Below, in pieces: positions 1-6,582 of a stretch of 18,480 bases of DNA. The notes under the pieces are model-generated. The model was not told where the DNA came from and did no database searches. It was given only the letters and a program-made list of their open reading frames with translations. The translations under genes and the position numbers were made by a program. This stretch comes from CAZJDM01 sp964544765. Its GTDB lineage: Bacteria; Bdellovibrionota_B; Oligoflexia; CAYFLR01. Each line of letters opens with the position of its first letter. The first letter of the stretch is position 1. Location: assembly GCA_964544765.1 (NCBI GenBank), contig CAZJDM010000090.1, positions 1 through 18,480 of the forward strand, read 5' to 3'.

Positions 1-2
1 AT

Positions 3-395
3 ATTATAGAGCAGATTTTTAGTAATATTTTGGGAAATGCCGTTAAATATTCTCCTCCCAATACTAAAATAGTTATAAGTGAAAAAAAGCCTCATCCATC
101 TTATATTCAATTTGATTTTTCTGATGAGGGACCGGGTATTCCTGAGGATTTTAAACATAAAATCTTTGAGAAGTTTTATCGAATTAAAGATGATGCAGTA
201 TATTCCGTGAAGGGAACTGGTTTGGGTTTATATTTGGTTAAATATCTTCTTAGATTAATGCGAGGCATGATTTTAGTTACCAATAATACACATAAAGGAT
301 GTACTTTTCATATTTTATTTTTACATAAACGGTCCTTAGGTGAATTTTATTACCGAAAAAAAGTAAAAAGGATATTGGCTAATGGGAAGAGTTAG
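3..395 (+). CDS. Sensor histidine kinase, C-terminal ATPase part (5' end outside window)
   Basis: The reading frame is open from the window edge, so the sensor and dimerisation domains lie to the left and cannot be described. What is visible is a complete HATPase_c core: N-box (NILGNAVKYSP), G1 box (DEGPGIP), F-box (IFEKFYR) and G2 box (GTGLGLYLVK). These bind ATP for autophosphorylation of the conserved histidine in two-component kinases, and all key residues are present, so this kinase looks active. After the G2 box and a short beta strand there is a basic tail of about 30 residues rich in Lys and Arg. Its last codons overlap the start of the CHASE2 kinase gene by 14 nt, which implies co-transcription and probably translational coupling. 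No response regulator is visible. The family call is firm; the signal sensed is unknown. Confidence 0.9.
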   Translation: MIEQIFSNILGNAVKYSPPNTKIVISEKKPHPSYIQFDFSDEGPGIPEDFKHKIFEKFYRIKDDAVYSVKGTGLGLYLVKYLLRLMRGMILVTNNTHKGCTFHILFLHKRSLGEFYYRKKVKRILANGKS

Positions 396-2289
396 AATCC
401 CTCAATTATTATCAAACTTTATTATTATTAGTCTATTGGGTTTTGGTATATATGATATTACTACCCGATTGAATTCTTTTAAAATGGCAGTTGAAGTCGA
501 AAAGAATATTTATAATTTACTCTTTCGTTTAAAAAAGTCAAATAATAAAATCGATCCAAATCTTGTAATTATTAATATATCCCCTAGAGATGTGCAATAC
601 TACGGGCATGTAGGTCCCAAGCATTTCCCTGATATATCTCTGCAGATATATACCAAGCTTTTACAGAAAATCAATAAAACAGATTTTGACTTTGCTTACA
701 TGGATATTTGGTCCGATATTCATAAAAAAAATAAGCATAATGTTGATCTTTTTGTAGAGAAGGCCGGTCAGATGCATAATCTAGTAATAGGTCTATTTTT
801 TTTTATAGAGAATATTCCTGATGAGTTTAAAACATTACCCGAAATATATTTTAACAGTCATACGGCAAAATCATATGAAAAACCAATGTATTCATATATT
901 CACCCAACTTCTCAAAGTACTTTTTTTGCCTATGATCGAATTATTGAAAAATATTTATCTCAAAAAACGGGTACGAAGGTCAGTCTGCTTAATCATAGTT
1001 ATTTTAAAAGTAAAATGTCTCCTAATCGTCTTTGGAGATATGGAGCCAAGTCAGGATTTCTGATTAATTATGTCGGACATGGAACCTTCCCTAGTTATGA
1101 TGTAAAAGACGTTTTAGCTCCTTCTTTTGATATTGAAAAACTTCGTAACAAGAAGATTTTTATTGGAAATAGTAATTACTTTATTAAAAGTGATTGGTAT
1201 TATAATCGTTTGTTAACTCCTATTGATCCATTACGTGGAGATTTTAATAAGGAGGGTACCGCTTGGATAGAAGTATTTGTAAATATAATTAATAACGTTA
1301 TAACTGAGAGGGGTATCAAAATATTACCTAAGTATTTTGATTACACCCTTACCATAATTTTTTGTATTTTTCTTTTCGTTTGCTGGTTGTTTTTTAATCC
1401 TCAGAAGATTTTATTATTTTTTGTCGGTGGTAATTTGCTGTTGATAATTCTGAACTTAATTCTTATGAGTTATTTTTATTATTATTTACCTTTAGTAATA
1501 CCCATCTATTTTTCAATTTTAACTATGTCATTAGGTGGAGTAACCAGGTTGATGAAAGAAAATTATCACCTTTGGCAAGCACGACAGAAACGAAGAGTGT
1601 TGGAGGACTCAAAAGATTTAAAAGAAAATTTTATCTCTCTAATATCACATAATTTAAATACTCCTATTGCTAAAATAAGAAACCTGATGGAAGTTATTTT
1701 ATATGATCCACAGACTAGCCTTGAACCAGATGAAAAAAAGACTATTTTAGATGTAAGTAAAATTACAGTTTTTTTAGAGAAATATTTCCATAACATTCTT
1801 CAATTGACTAAATTGGAGCAGGCGGCTTTTCAATTATCATTACAAAGTAAGGATATAAATCAAATAATTGAAACCTTAATGAATGATTTTATCGAGGATG
1901 CTGAGGCTAAATCTATAAATATCAGATTAGAAACTACCCCATTATTTCCAATTAAAATAGATGTTAATCTGTTTTCGAGTTTAATTTACAATCTTATTGA
2001 TAATGCAGTTAAATATGGTAATAGTAATGCAGATTTTATTATTGAAACCTTGGAAGAGAACGAAAATGTACTTGTTAAGTTTATTACTGAAGGAACATTC
2101 TTTTCTTTAGAAGAAACTCAGAGAGTTTTTGAGAAGTTTTATCGTTGTCAAAATGCTATTGAAAGTAATGAAATAGGTGTGGGTATTGGCCTGTATTTAT
2201 CTCGGTATTTTGCGAGGCTCCATAAGGGAGATCTTGTGTGTCAATTGACAGATAATAAAACAATCTTTGTATTAACAATGCCTTGCTGA
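382..2289 (+). CDS. CHASE2-domain membrane histidine kinase with degenerate catalytic motifs
   Basis: This 635-residue protein has an N-terminal membrane helix (about 13-25), then an extracytoplasmic CHASE2-like domain (about 35-310; typical patterns are the VIINISPRD strand, FLINYVGHGTFPSYDVKDVL, and KIFIGNS). Three membrane helices follow (about 322-338, 342-363, 368-386), then a HisKA helix with His423 and an HATPase domain. N-box (N537, N541), F-box (VFEKFYRC) and G2 box (GVGIGL, 599-604) are intact. Two sites are not. The acidic residue after the phospho-acceptor His is Asn (HNLNT rather than HExxT/N), and the G1 box reads TEGTFF (569-574) where DxGxG is expected. Autokinase activity may therefore be weak or lost, while the Thr needed for phosphatase activity remains. 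The ATG start overlaps the preceding kinase gene, with AAGG about 11 nt upstream. CHASE2 ligands are generally unknown. Confidence 0.88.
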   Translation: MGRVRIPQLLSNFIIISLLGFGIYDITTRLNSFKMAVEVEKNIYNLLFRLKKSNNKIDPNLVIINISPRDVQYYGHVGPKHFPDISLQIYTKLLQKINKTDFDFAYMDIWSDIHKKNKHNVDLFVEKAGQMHNLVIGLFFFIENIPDEFKTLPEIYFNSHTAKSYEKPMYSYIHPTSQSTFFAYDRIIEKYLSQKTGTKVSLLNHSYFKSKMSPNRLWRYGAKSGFLINYVGHGTFPSYDVKDVLAPSFDIEKLRNKKIFIGNSNYFIKSDWYYNRLLTPIDPLRGDFNKEGTAWIEVFVNIINNVITERGIKILPKYFDYTLTIIFCIFLFVCWLFFNPQKILLFFVGGNLLLIILNLILMSYFYYYLPLVIPIYFSILTMSLGGVTRLMKENYHLWQARQKRRVLEDSKDLKENFISLISHNLNTPIAKIRNLMEVILYDPQTSLEPDEKKTILDVSKITVFLEKYFHNILQLTKLEQAAFQLSLQSKDINQIIETLMNDFIEDAEAKSINIRLETTPLFPIKIDVNLFSSLIYNLIDNAVKYGNSNADFIIETLEENENVLVKFITEGTFFSLEETQRVFEKFYRCQNAIESNEIGVGIGLYLSRYFARLHKGDLVCQLTDNKTIFVLTMPC

Positions 2290-2376
2290 CAGTACATTGA
2301 CTATAGCTATTTTAATTTGTTAGGAATTAGTATAGATTATGTGACAGTAGCATTTGATAGTTGTGAAATCACATGA

Positions 2377-2393
2377 TTGGCATATAGTTTGCA
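2377..2393 (+). promoter_or_regulatory. Probable sigma54 (-24/-12) promoter of the Gly-rich peptide gene
   Basis: The sequence TTGGCATATAGTTTGCA has GG at 2379-2380 and GC at 2391-2392, separated by exactly 10 nt. This is the invariant geometry of RpoN promoters (consensus TTGGCACG-N4-TTGCW). Transcription would start near 2403-2405, giving a leader of about 130 nt before the ATG at 2534. RpoN promoters need an NtrC-type activator bound upstream, and the overlapping kinase genes just upstream make a two-component link plausible. No activator gene is in view. A small dyad (TGTGA-AA-TCACA, 2362-2373) abuts the -24 element. Confidence 0.65.
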
Positions 2394-2408
2394 ATAACTA
2401 TACAATAA

Positions 2409-2434
2409 GGTTAATTTGGTAACAAAAATTAACC
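2409..2434 (+). repeat. Inverted repeat at the predicted transcript 5' end
   Basis: GGTTAATTT (2409-2417) and AAATTAACC (2426-2434) form perfect 9-bp arms around an 8-nt loop. It begins only about 5 nt after the predicted sigma54 start site. It could be a 5'-terminal stabilising stem-loop of the mRNA or an operator. There is no T-tract after it, so it is not an intrinsic terminator. Confidence 0.6.
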
Positions 2435-2469
2435 ATTTTAAAAGGATTTTGTACATAAACGTGGTTGCA

Positions 2470-2499
2470 AAAGTATACTGGCGGTATACTTTGTATACC
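2470..2499 (+). promoter_or_regulatory. Mutually exclusive hairpins in the 5' leader (triple GTATAC)
   Basis: Three GTATAC copies lie within 30 nt. AAAGTATAC (2470-2478) pairs with GTATACTTT (2484-2492) around a TGGCG loop. Alternatively GGTATAC (2483-2489) pairs with GTATACC (2493-2499) around TTT. Both stems use the middle copy, so only one can form at a time, as expected for a switch or attenuator. The same sequence could be a DNA operator for a dimeric repressor. Its position in the leader favours RNA control, but this is inference. Confidence 0.45.
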
Positions 2500-2504
2500 A
2501 TTTA

Positions 2505-2527
2505 TCCGTCTAACGGAGCCAACGGAG
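2505..2527 (+). promoter_or_regulatory. Duplicated Shine-Dalgarno with possible sequestering stem
   Basis: ACGGAG occurs twice, at 2513-2518 and 2522-2527. The second lies 6 nt before the ATG at 2534 and is the functional ribosome-binding site. TCCGT at 2505-2509 can pair with ACGGA in either copy, so pairing with the upstream copy would leave the real site free and pairing with the downstream copy would mask it. The ribosome site also decides the start of the peptide gene in favour of the ATG over the upstream TTG. Confidence 0.4.
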
Positions 2528-2533
2528 ATTAAT

Positions 2534-2704
2534 ATGAAACATTTTAATTTATTAAACGAAAATTCAGGTGATGGCGCTATAATTCAACCATTACCTAATG
2601 TAGCTCCCATTGGTGGTACCAATAGTGGGAACGGAACACATGGCGGAGGCTGTGGTTCACATGAAGGAGGTTCTCCTCCCGAACCAGGTCCTGGTGGGCC
2701 ATAA
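2534..2704 (+). CDS. Small Gly/Pro-rich peptide of unknown function
   Basis: A 56-residue product begins MKHFNLLNENSGDG and ends SPPEPGPGGP. The N-terminal third is a mixed, mildly acidic segment, followed by IIQPLPNVAPIGG and then a low-complexity tail of Gly, Ser, Thr, His and Pro with a single Cys (residue 40, in GGGCG) flanked by His36 and His43. There is no signal peptide or membrane helix. I do not recognise the family. The layout resembles a leader plus core of a ribosomally made peptide, with a Gly-Gly at residues 27-28 that could be a cleavage site, but residue -4 is Pro rather than the usual hydrophobic residue and no peptidase, transporter or modifying enzyme is nearby. ATG 2534 is chosen because of the GGAG 6 nt upstream. 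It appears to have its own sigma54-type promoter. It may instead be a metal-binding or surface peptide. Confidence 0.6.
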   Translation: MKHFNLLNENSGDGAIIQPLPNVAPIGGTNSGNGTHGGGCGSHEGGSPPEPGPGGP

Positions 2705-2735
2705 TAAAGATTAAATTATTTTGAAGCCCAGACTC

Positions 2736-2764
2736 AACAAAATCATTAACCTTTGCGTTTTGTT
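2736..2764. terminator. Weak bidirectional terminator candidate between convergent genes
   Basis: AACAAAA (2736-2742) and TTTTGTT (2758-2764) can form a 7-bp, AT-rich stem with a 15-nt loop between the stop of the Gly-rich peptide gene and the stop of the HD-GYP gene. On the + strand it is followed by ATGTTTT rather than a clean T-run. The stem is weak, so this is only a candidate based mainly on position. Confidence 0.25.
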
Positions 2765-2770
2765 ATGTTT

Positions 2771-4981
2771 TCAATAATTTAACTGTAGAAATTCAAAAGA
2801 TTGAGATAATGCTGCTGATATCTCTTTGCCTAACTTACCTTTTTTATAAAGGTTTCTTGCAGTATGTTCCGTTCCTTCATTACCAATCATTGTGAAAATT
2901 ACATTTAAATGCAAGATTCCTAGTCTGTCGCATAGTCCATAACAAGCAGATATCCATTTTTTGGAATCAAACTCCAGGTTTTCATCAAGAAAATGCCTTG
3001 ATAAAAGTGAGTATAATATTTCTAACTGATCAGCAAATTTACGCGTTTTTTCATCAAATCTTGCTAAATAGTAGAATTTGGCTCGCTGGATATCATCCTG
3101 GTGAGTTATTTTCTTTTGGGGTGATTGGGAAACATCTTCCAAAAACACGTCTCTCATAACAAATCCCATTTTTTTGAAATGGTTAAAAGCAGAGTCTAAA
3201 TTCTCCGCAGTTCCATGATATGTACCAGACTTGTTGTTTAGTCTAGTAATTCTTCCGTTTACGATCCTAATCTCTCCCGCAGCAATTATTATTGGTGCTA
3301 TAGGTATAGGAATCATGTGACTATGCCCAACAATCCGCCCTCCCCATCGATGAGTAAGTAAATTTAGATATAGCGCTCTATGAGTGGCCACATAATTGGA
3401 GGTTTTAAATAGTTCCTCTGGAGTGCGCGGATGTGGGGAAAGTAGTTCCGGTACAAAAGGTGACATTACGATAGTACCTTCATGGTCAATAAGGTAAATC
3501 CATTTTCCTGGTGTAATGTTTTTCATATCAGTTGGTTTTGAAATTATAGTTCCGGTAGACATAGCTTCTGTTTTTAGAGCTGGTTGCTTTAACCTTCTGG
3601 GTAAAAATGTAGGAAGGGAATCTACTTGCATTTGTGCATTAAATACCAAAGCATCAAAATTAAAACCATCATTTCTATGTTTTGCCGATTTCCCACCGTC
3701 CAATCGTTGCTTTAGTTCCTCTAAAAACTTGACATATGGATAAGTTCTGCGCCAAAAGGTAAATTGGTCCAATCGATCTCTTTTTAACGGACTTCTTAAT
3801 CCTTCTTCTTCAATCTGATCTAGAAAAGCAGTATTTTTATTTAATTCTGTGATTATTTTTGATAATTCTGAGTTATCTCCATTTTTTCTATATCCAATGA
3901 TGAGCTCTTCTACGCTTTTAGCAGAGACCTGATCTCTTAGGTCAAAAAGCATACCTCGGTTGTTAATACCCTCTTGTTTAATCCACCAAGCAATCCAATT
4001 ATGTAAACTTGTGTCATTTATTTTTGCTAACTTTTTAGGTAAATCTTCCTCCACACTAAACCTTAGTCTTAGTATGTTATTCAAAAGTCCTCTAGATGTT
4101 CTATAATGTGTTTTCCCTAAATAAATATGGAAGTGAGCTTCAAGTCTCGAGCCTCTTCTTCTTTCAACAATGGAGTCTACTAATCCATGTTTGACGAATA
4201 TAGAAAACTGTTTTCCTAGTCTAGGATCAAAATGACCCTCATTTATTCCGGCATCTATTATCTTTAGCGCTTGCTGTATTTCCATTCCATCTCTATAGGG
4301 ACGATCTGTCCTTAAAGCGCTCCAAACATCTGCTAAGGTGAGAACTCTGGCGAGAAAATGTATCTGATTTTCTCTTAAACCAAGTGGGTATCCTGAACCA
4401 TCCCATTTTTCATGATGCAGATCTGCAACATCTAATGCCTGATTCCAAATTTTACCTACGAGAGGATTAAGCTTCTCGCCAAGCTGTGATTCGTTTCTCA
4501 GGTGACTAGCATGTTCTCGAATAATCTTGAACTCATCATCAGTAAGTCGCCCCGGCTTATTTAAAATTTCTAAAGGAACTTTTTTCTTTCCTAGGTCGTG
4601 AATAAGTCCAGCGAGGGTTAGTACAGCTAGATCTTCTTTCTCTAGTCCCAGTAATACCCCAAACTCCAATGATATTTGTGCAACATCTCGACTATGCAAG
4701 GCGGTATATTTGTCGTATTTGTAAAGCTTGTCAAGGACCCTGTCTATGTGGGCTCCCAAAACTCCTCCTAGGTGCATCAGTAGATAGTCTCTATCTAAAA
4801 CTGAAAGATCTAATGAGTGAACAAATCTTGAAAAAGCTACAGTACAGGCTTTGCTTTTATTCCAATGACTATTTCCAAATGACGAGGAAGTGACTGCTAA
4901 ACTAAGTAATGTAATATAAAGTACTTTCTTTAATATTATCATTGACTTGAATGTTGCTTGGTTGCGAAAGTGTAAAATCAT
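2771..4981 (-). CDS. HD-GYP domain protein with signal peptide and unusual C-terminal domain
   Basis: The 736-residue product starts with a basic n-region and hydrophobic stretch (about 14-36, ending TSSSFGNS) that looks like a signal peptide or single anchor. Residues about 85-265 are an HD-GYP domain: H96, HDLGK (128-132), H157, HHE (189-191), GSGYP (195-199), D218 and HFDP (250-253). HD-GYP proteins hydrolyse cyclic di-GMP, and the metal ligands look complete, so an active enzyme is likely. A mostly helical middle (about 270-430) follows. Residues about 490-610 then form a separate domain with IYLIDHEGTIVM, GHSH (552-555), AAGEIRIVNGRITRLNNKSG and TYHG, a pattern I associate with uncharacterised domains of bacterial effector-like proteins. 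The ATG at 4981 is supported by AGGAG 9 nt upstream; the internal Met14 has no such site. If the N-terminus is a true signal, the catalytic domain is outside the cytoplasm, which is odd for a c-di-GMP enzyme. Confidence 0.85.
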   Translation of the reverse strand: MILHFRNQATFKSMIILKKVLYITLLSLAVTSSSFGNSHWNKSKACTVAFSRFVHSLDLSVLDRDYLLMHLGGVLGAHIDRVLDKLYKYDKYTALHSRDVAQISLEFGVLLGLEKEDLAVLTLAGLIHDLGKKKVPLEILNKPGRLTDDEFKIIREHASHLRNESQLGEKLNPLVGKIWNQALDVADLHHEKWDGSGYPLGLRENQIHFLARVLTLADVWSALRTDRPYRDGMEIQQALKIIDAGINEGHFDPRLGKQFSIFVKHGLVDSIVERRRGSRLEAHFHIYLGKTHYRTSRGLLNNILRLRFSVEEDLPKKLAKINDTSLHNWIAWWIKQEGINNRGMLFDLRDQVSAKSVEELIIGYRKNGDNSELSKIITELNKNTAFLDQIEEEGLRSPLKRDRLDQFTFWRRTYPYVKFLEELKQRLDGGKSAKHRNDGFNFDALVFNAQMQVDSLPTFLPRRLKQPALKTEAMSTGTIISKPTDMKNITPGKWIYLIDHEGTIVMSPFVPELLSPHPRTPEELFKTSNYVATHRALYLNLLTHRWGGRIVGHSHMIPIPIAPIIIAAGEIRIVNGRITRLNNKSGTYHGTAENLDSAFNHFKKMGFVMRDVFLEDVSQSPQKKITHQDDIQRAKFYYLARFDEKTRKFADQLEILYSLLSRHFLDENLEFDSKKWISACYGLCDRLGILHLNVIFTMIGNEGTEHTARNLYKKGKLGKEISAALSQSFEFLQLNY

Positions 4982-5371
4982 AAATAATATCTCCTAGATC
5001 ATTGCTTGGATAAAAGTTGAAGTCAAAACTAGATAGTTTCTTTTTACTGCCTATAGCCTAAGTTAGTGGATATTCTTTGTTTAGCATGGTTTTTCAGAAT
5101 CTTTTTAAATGAGAAGGTTTATGGTTTTTGGTAAAAAAAACTGATGAAAAAATTTTGACATTTGTCTGCTCCTTCTAAAGGCTTAATGAAGTACCGTGGT
5201 GAGCAAATTCCACGGTTGGTTGGGGTATATGACATTATTGATTATTATTAAAATATAAATACTAAAAAATAAAATTTTCTACTGCTAGTTGGACAATTAC
5301 GTCCTTATTTTGTTAGAAAAATAATTTAATTCTGAAGTTTCCCCATCGTGAAATTTTATAATTTAATTGGC

Positions 5372-5398
5372 TTGACTATAACTAGGAGAATGTATAAT
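5372..5398 (+). promoter_or_regulatory. Probable sigma70-type promoter of perR
   Basis: TTGACT (5372-5377) and a consensus TATAAT (5393-5398) are separated by 15 nt, slightly short of the optimal 17. The predicted start near 5405 falls just before the palindromic operator, so bound repressor would block initiation. Confidence 0.55.
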
Positions 5399-5409
5399 AT
5401 GAGCAAATA

Positions 5410-5433
5410 TAGTAATAATAACTATTATTACTA
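5410..5433 (+). promoter_or_regulatory. PerR/Fur-type palindromic operator
   Basis: TAGTAATAATA and TATTATTACTA form perfect 11-bp arms around a central AC. The AT-rich dyad has the general form of PerR/Fur boxes (for example TTATAATnATTATAA). It begins 12 nt after the -10 box and ends a few bases before the perR Shine-Dalgarno (AAGGAG), a position expected for autorepression. No second copy was seen before ahpC, so one operator probably controls the group. Confidence 0.7.
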
Positions 5434-5443
5434 AGGAGTAAAA

Positions 5444-5842
5444 ATGACAACAAATCCAAAAATTCAAACCAGAAATACCAAACAAAAAGAGATAATCTTG
5501 TATGTTCTAAGATCAATGAAGACACATCCAACAGCTGATGAAATATACTTTGAGGTACGTAAACAACTACCCAATATTAGCTTAGGTACTGTGTATAGAA
5601 ATCTTGATAATTTGACTAAATCAGGTCAAATAACCAAATTATTCGTATCAGGCGAAGTAAAAAATTTTGATGGTAATACATCTTATCACCATCATATTCA
5701 ATGTCAAAATTGTGGGTCCATTTGTGATGTAAGGTACTTTCTTCAGGAAGACATCAATGAAATTGCGGGGCAGCAAAGTGGATACAAAGTTTTGGAGCAT
5801 ACTATTAACTTTAAAGGAATTTGTCCCAAATGTTTAGAGTAA
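5444..5842 (+). CDS. perR: PerR-type peroxide-sensing repressor (Fur family)
   Basis: The 132-residue protein is a normal-length Fur family member: winged helix (about 12-75, with HPTADEIYFEVRK and SLGTVYRNLDNL), then a dimerisation and metal domain. Structural zinc Cys pairs are C87/C90 and C127/C130. Against the Bacillus subtilis PerR numbering (from memory, constant offset 9), all five regulatory-metal ligands are kept: H28 (37), D76 (85), H82 (91), H84 (93) and D95 (104). The Asp at the last position favours PerR over Fur, where Glu is usual. PerR binds Fe or Mn, is inactivated by metal-catalysed histidine oxidation with H2O2, and then releases peroxide-defence genes. The next gene is ahpC, 59 bp away on the same strand, and the promoter carries a palindromic operator. 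AAGGAG lies just upstream of the ATG. Confidence 0.9.
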   Translation: MTTNPKIQTRNTKQKEIILYVLRSMKTHPTADEIYFEVRKQLPNISLGTVYRNLDNLTKSGQITKLFVSGEVKNFDGNTSYHHHIQCQNCGSICDVRYFLQEDINEIAGQQSGYKVLEHTINFKGICPKCLE

Positions 5843-5901
5843 GAATAGAGTTAATCAATGTTTAATCATTTTATTCAATAACCAATTATTAGGGGGAAAC
5901 A

Positions 5902-6492
5902 ATGTCAACATTAGTTACTAAACCAGCTCCGGATTTTACAGCAACAGCTGTATTGGAAAACAATGAATTCAGGGAAATTACTTTGTCATCTTACAAGGGA
6001 AAATATGTGGTTTTATTTTTCTATCCCTTGGATTTTACATTTGTTTGTCCATCTGAAATCATTGCTTTTGACAAAAAATTGAGCGAGTTTAAAGAAAGAA
6101 ATTGTGAGGTACTTGGTGTTTCTATCGATTCACAGTTTAGTCATTTTGCCTGGAAGAATACCTCTATTGATAATGGTGGAATCGGGCACGTTAAATATCC
6201 CTTAGTCGCTGATTTAAGTAAAAATATTTCACGTGATTATGGTGTGTTGTTTAACGATTCAGTAGCCTTAAGGGGTCTTTTCCTGATCGATAAAGAAGGT
6301 ATAATTAGACATGCGGTAGTAAATGATTTACCGTTAGGTAGAAATGTTGATGAAGCACTCAGAGTGGTGGATGCTTTACAATTTACCGAAGAACATGGCG
6401 AAGTTTGTCCAGCCAATTGGCGTAAAGGTGAAGAAGCAATGAAGCCAACTGCTGAAGGTGTAGCTTCATATCTTTCAAAACATGGTAAGTAA
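5902..6492 (+). CDS. ahpC: Typical 2-Cys peroxiredoxin (AhpC/Prx1 type)
   Basis: This 196-residue thiol peroxidase reduces H2O2 and organic hydroperoxides in the cytoplasm. The peroxidatic Cys is C49 in FYPLDFTFVCPSE, and the resolving Cys is C169 in GEVCPANW, as in typical 2-Cys enzymes that form intersubunit disulfides. The GGIG motif (92-95), linked in this family to sensitivity to over-oxidation, is present, but the C-terminal YF motif reads YL (SYLSKHG), so sensitivity may be intermediate. No AhpF-type reductase is nearby, so the reductant is probably thioredoxin or an unlinked reductase. A strong AGGGGG precedes the ATG. It follows perR with no visible terminator, supporting an autoregulated peroxide-response operon. 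Confidence 0.95.
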   Translation: MSTLVTKPAPDFTATAVLENNEFREITLSSYKGKYVVLFFYPLDFTFVCPSEIIAFDKKLSEFKERNCEVLGVSIDSQFSHFAWKNTSIDNGGIGHVKYPLVADLSKNISRDYGVLFNDSVALRGLFLIDKEGIIRHAVVNDLPLGRNVDEALRVVDALQFTEEHGEVCPANWRKGEEAMKPTAEGVASYLSKHGK

Positions 6493-6582
6493 TTCAATTT
6501 TATTAGAGTTATTGGCACTTATTATCAAGTTGCATTGGATATCCTTGACTATGAAGCATTGTTCAGTTATTCTTCTGCGGCT

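Larger units (their letters stand above)
4982..5443. other. Intergenic region between divergent HD-GYP and perR genes
   Basis: These 462 bp hold no convincing reading frame. The perR promoter and operator occupy the right end (5372-5433). A perfect stem (ACCGTGG 5193-5199 with CCACGGT 5210-5216, 10-nt loop) stands out as GC-rich in very AT-rich DNA, and a 4-bp stem GGAC/GTCC (5291-5304) followed by TTATTTTGTT is a poor terminator candidate. Together they might bound a small RNA or leader, but no paired -35/-10 boxes support it. No clear promoter for the HD-GYP gene was found. Confidence 0.4.

Noticed and set aside
2362..2373. TGTGA-AA-TCACA dyad as a CRP site
   Set aside because: CRP needs a 6-nt spacer between half-sites; here it is 2 nt. 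It may still bind another regulator.
2465..2533. TTG start extending the Gly-rich peptide by 23 residues
   Set aside because: This stretch is the hairpin-forming leader, has no ribosome site in front of it, and the ATG at 2534 has a good one.
2403..2533. Known c-di-GMP (GEMM) riboswitch in the peptide leader
   Set aside because: The conserved GEMM motifs are not present, although an HD-GYP gene is next door.
4998..5026. Promoter for the HD-GYP gene (TTGACT, 17 nt, AATGAT on the - strand)
   Set aside because: The implied start would fall on or after the Shine-Dalgarno sequence, leaving no usable leader.
5155..5179. TTGACA in the gap before perR as a promoter for a small RNA
   Set aside because: No acceptable -10 hexamer lies at 16-18 nt. 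The nearest candidates have spacers of 13 or 15 nt and poor sequence.
6512..6535. Possible sigma54 promoter before nadK (TTGGCAC, then TTGCA)
   Set aside because: The GG and GC pairs are 16 nt apart, while sigma54 requires 10, so the match to the -24 box alone is not enough.
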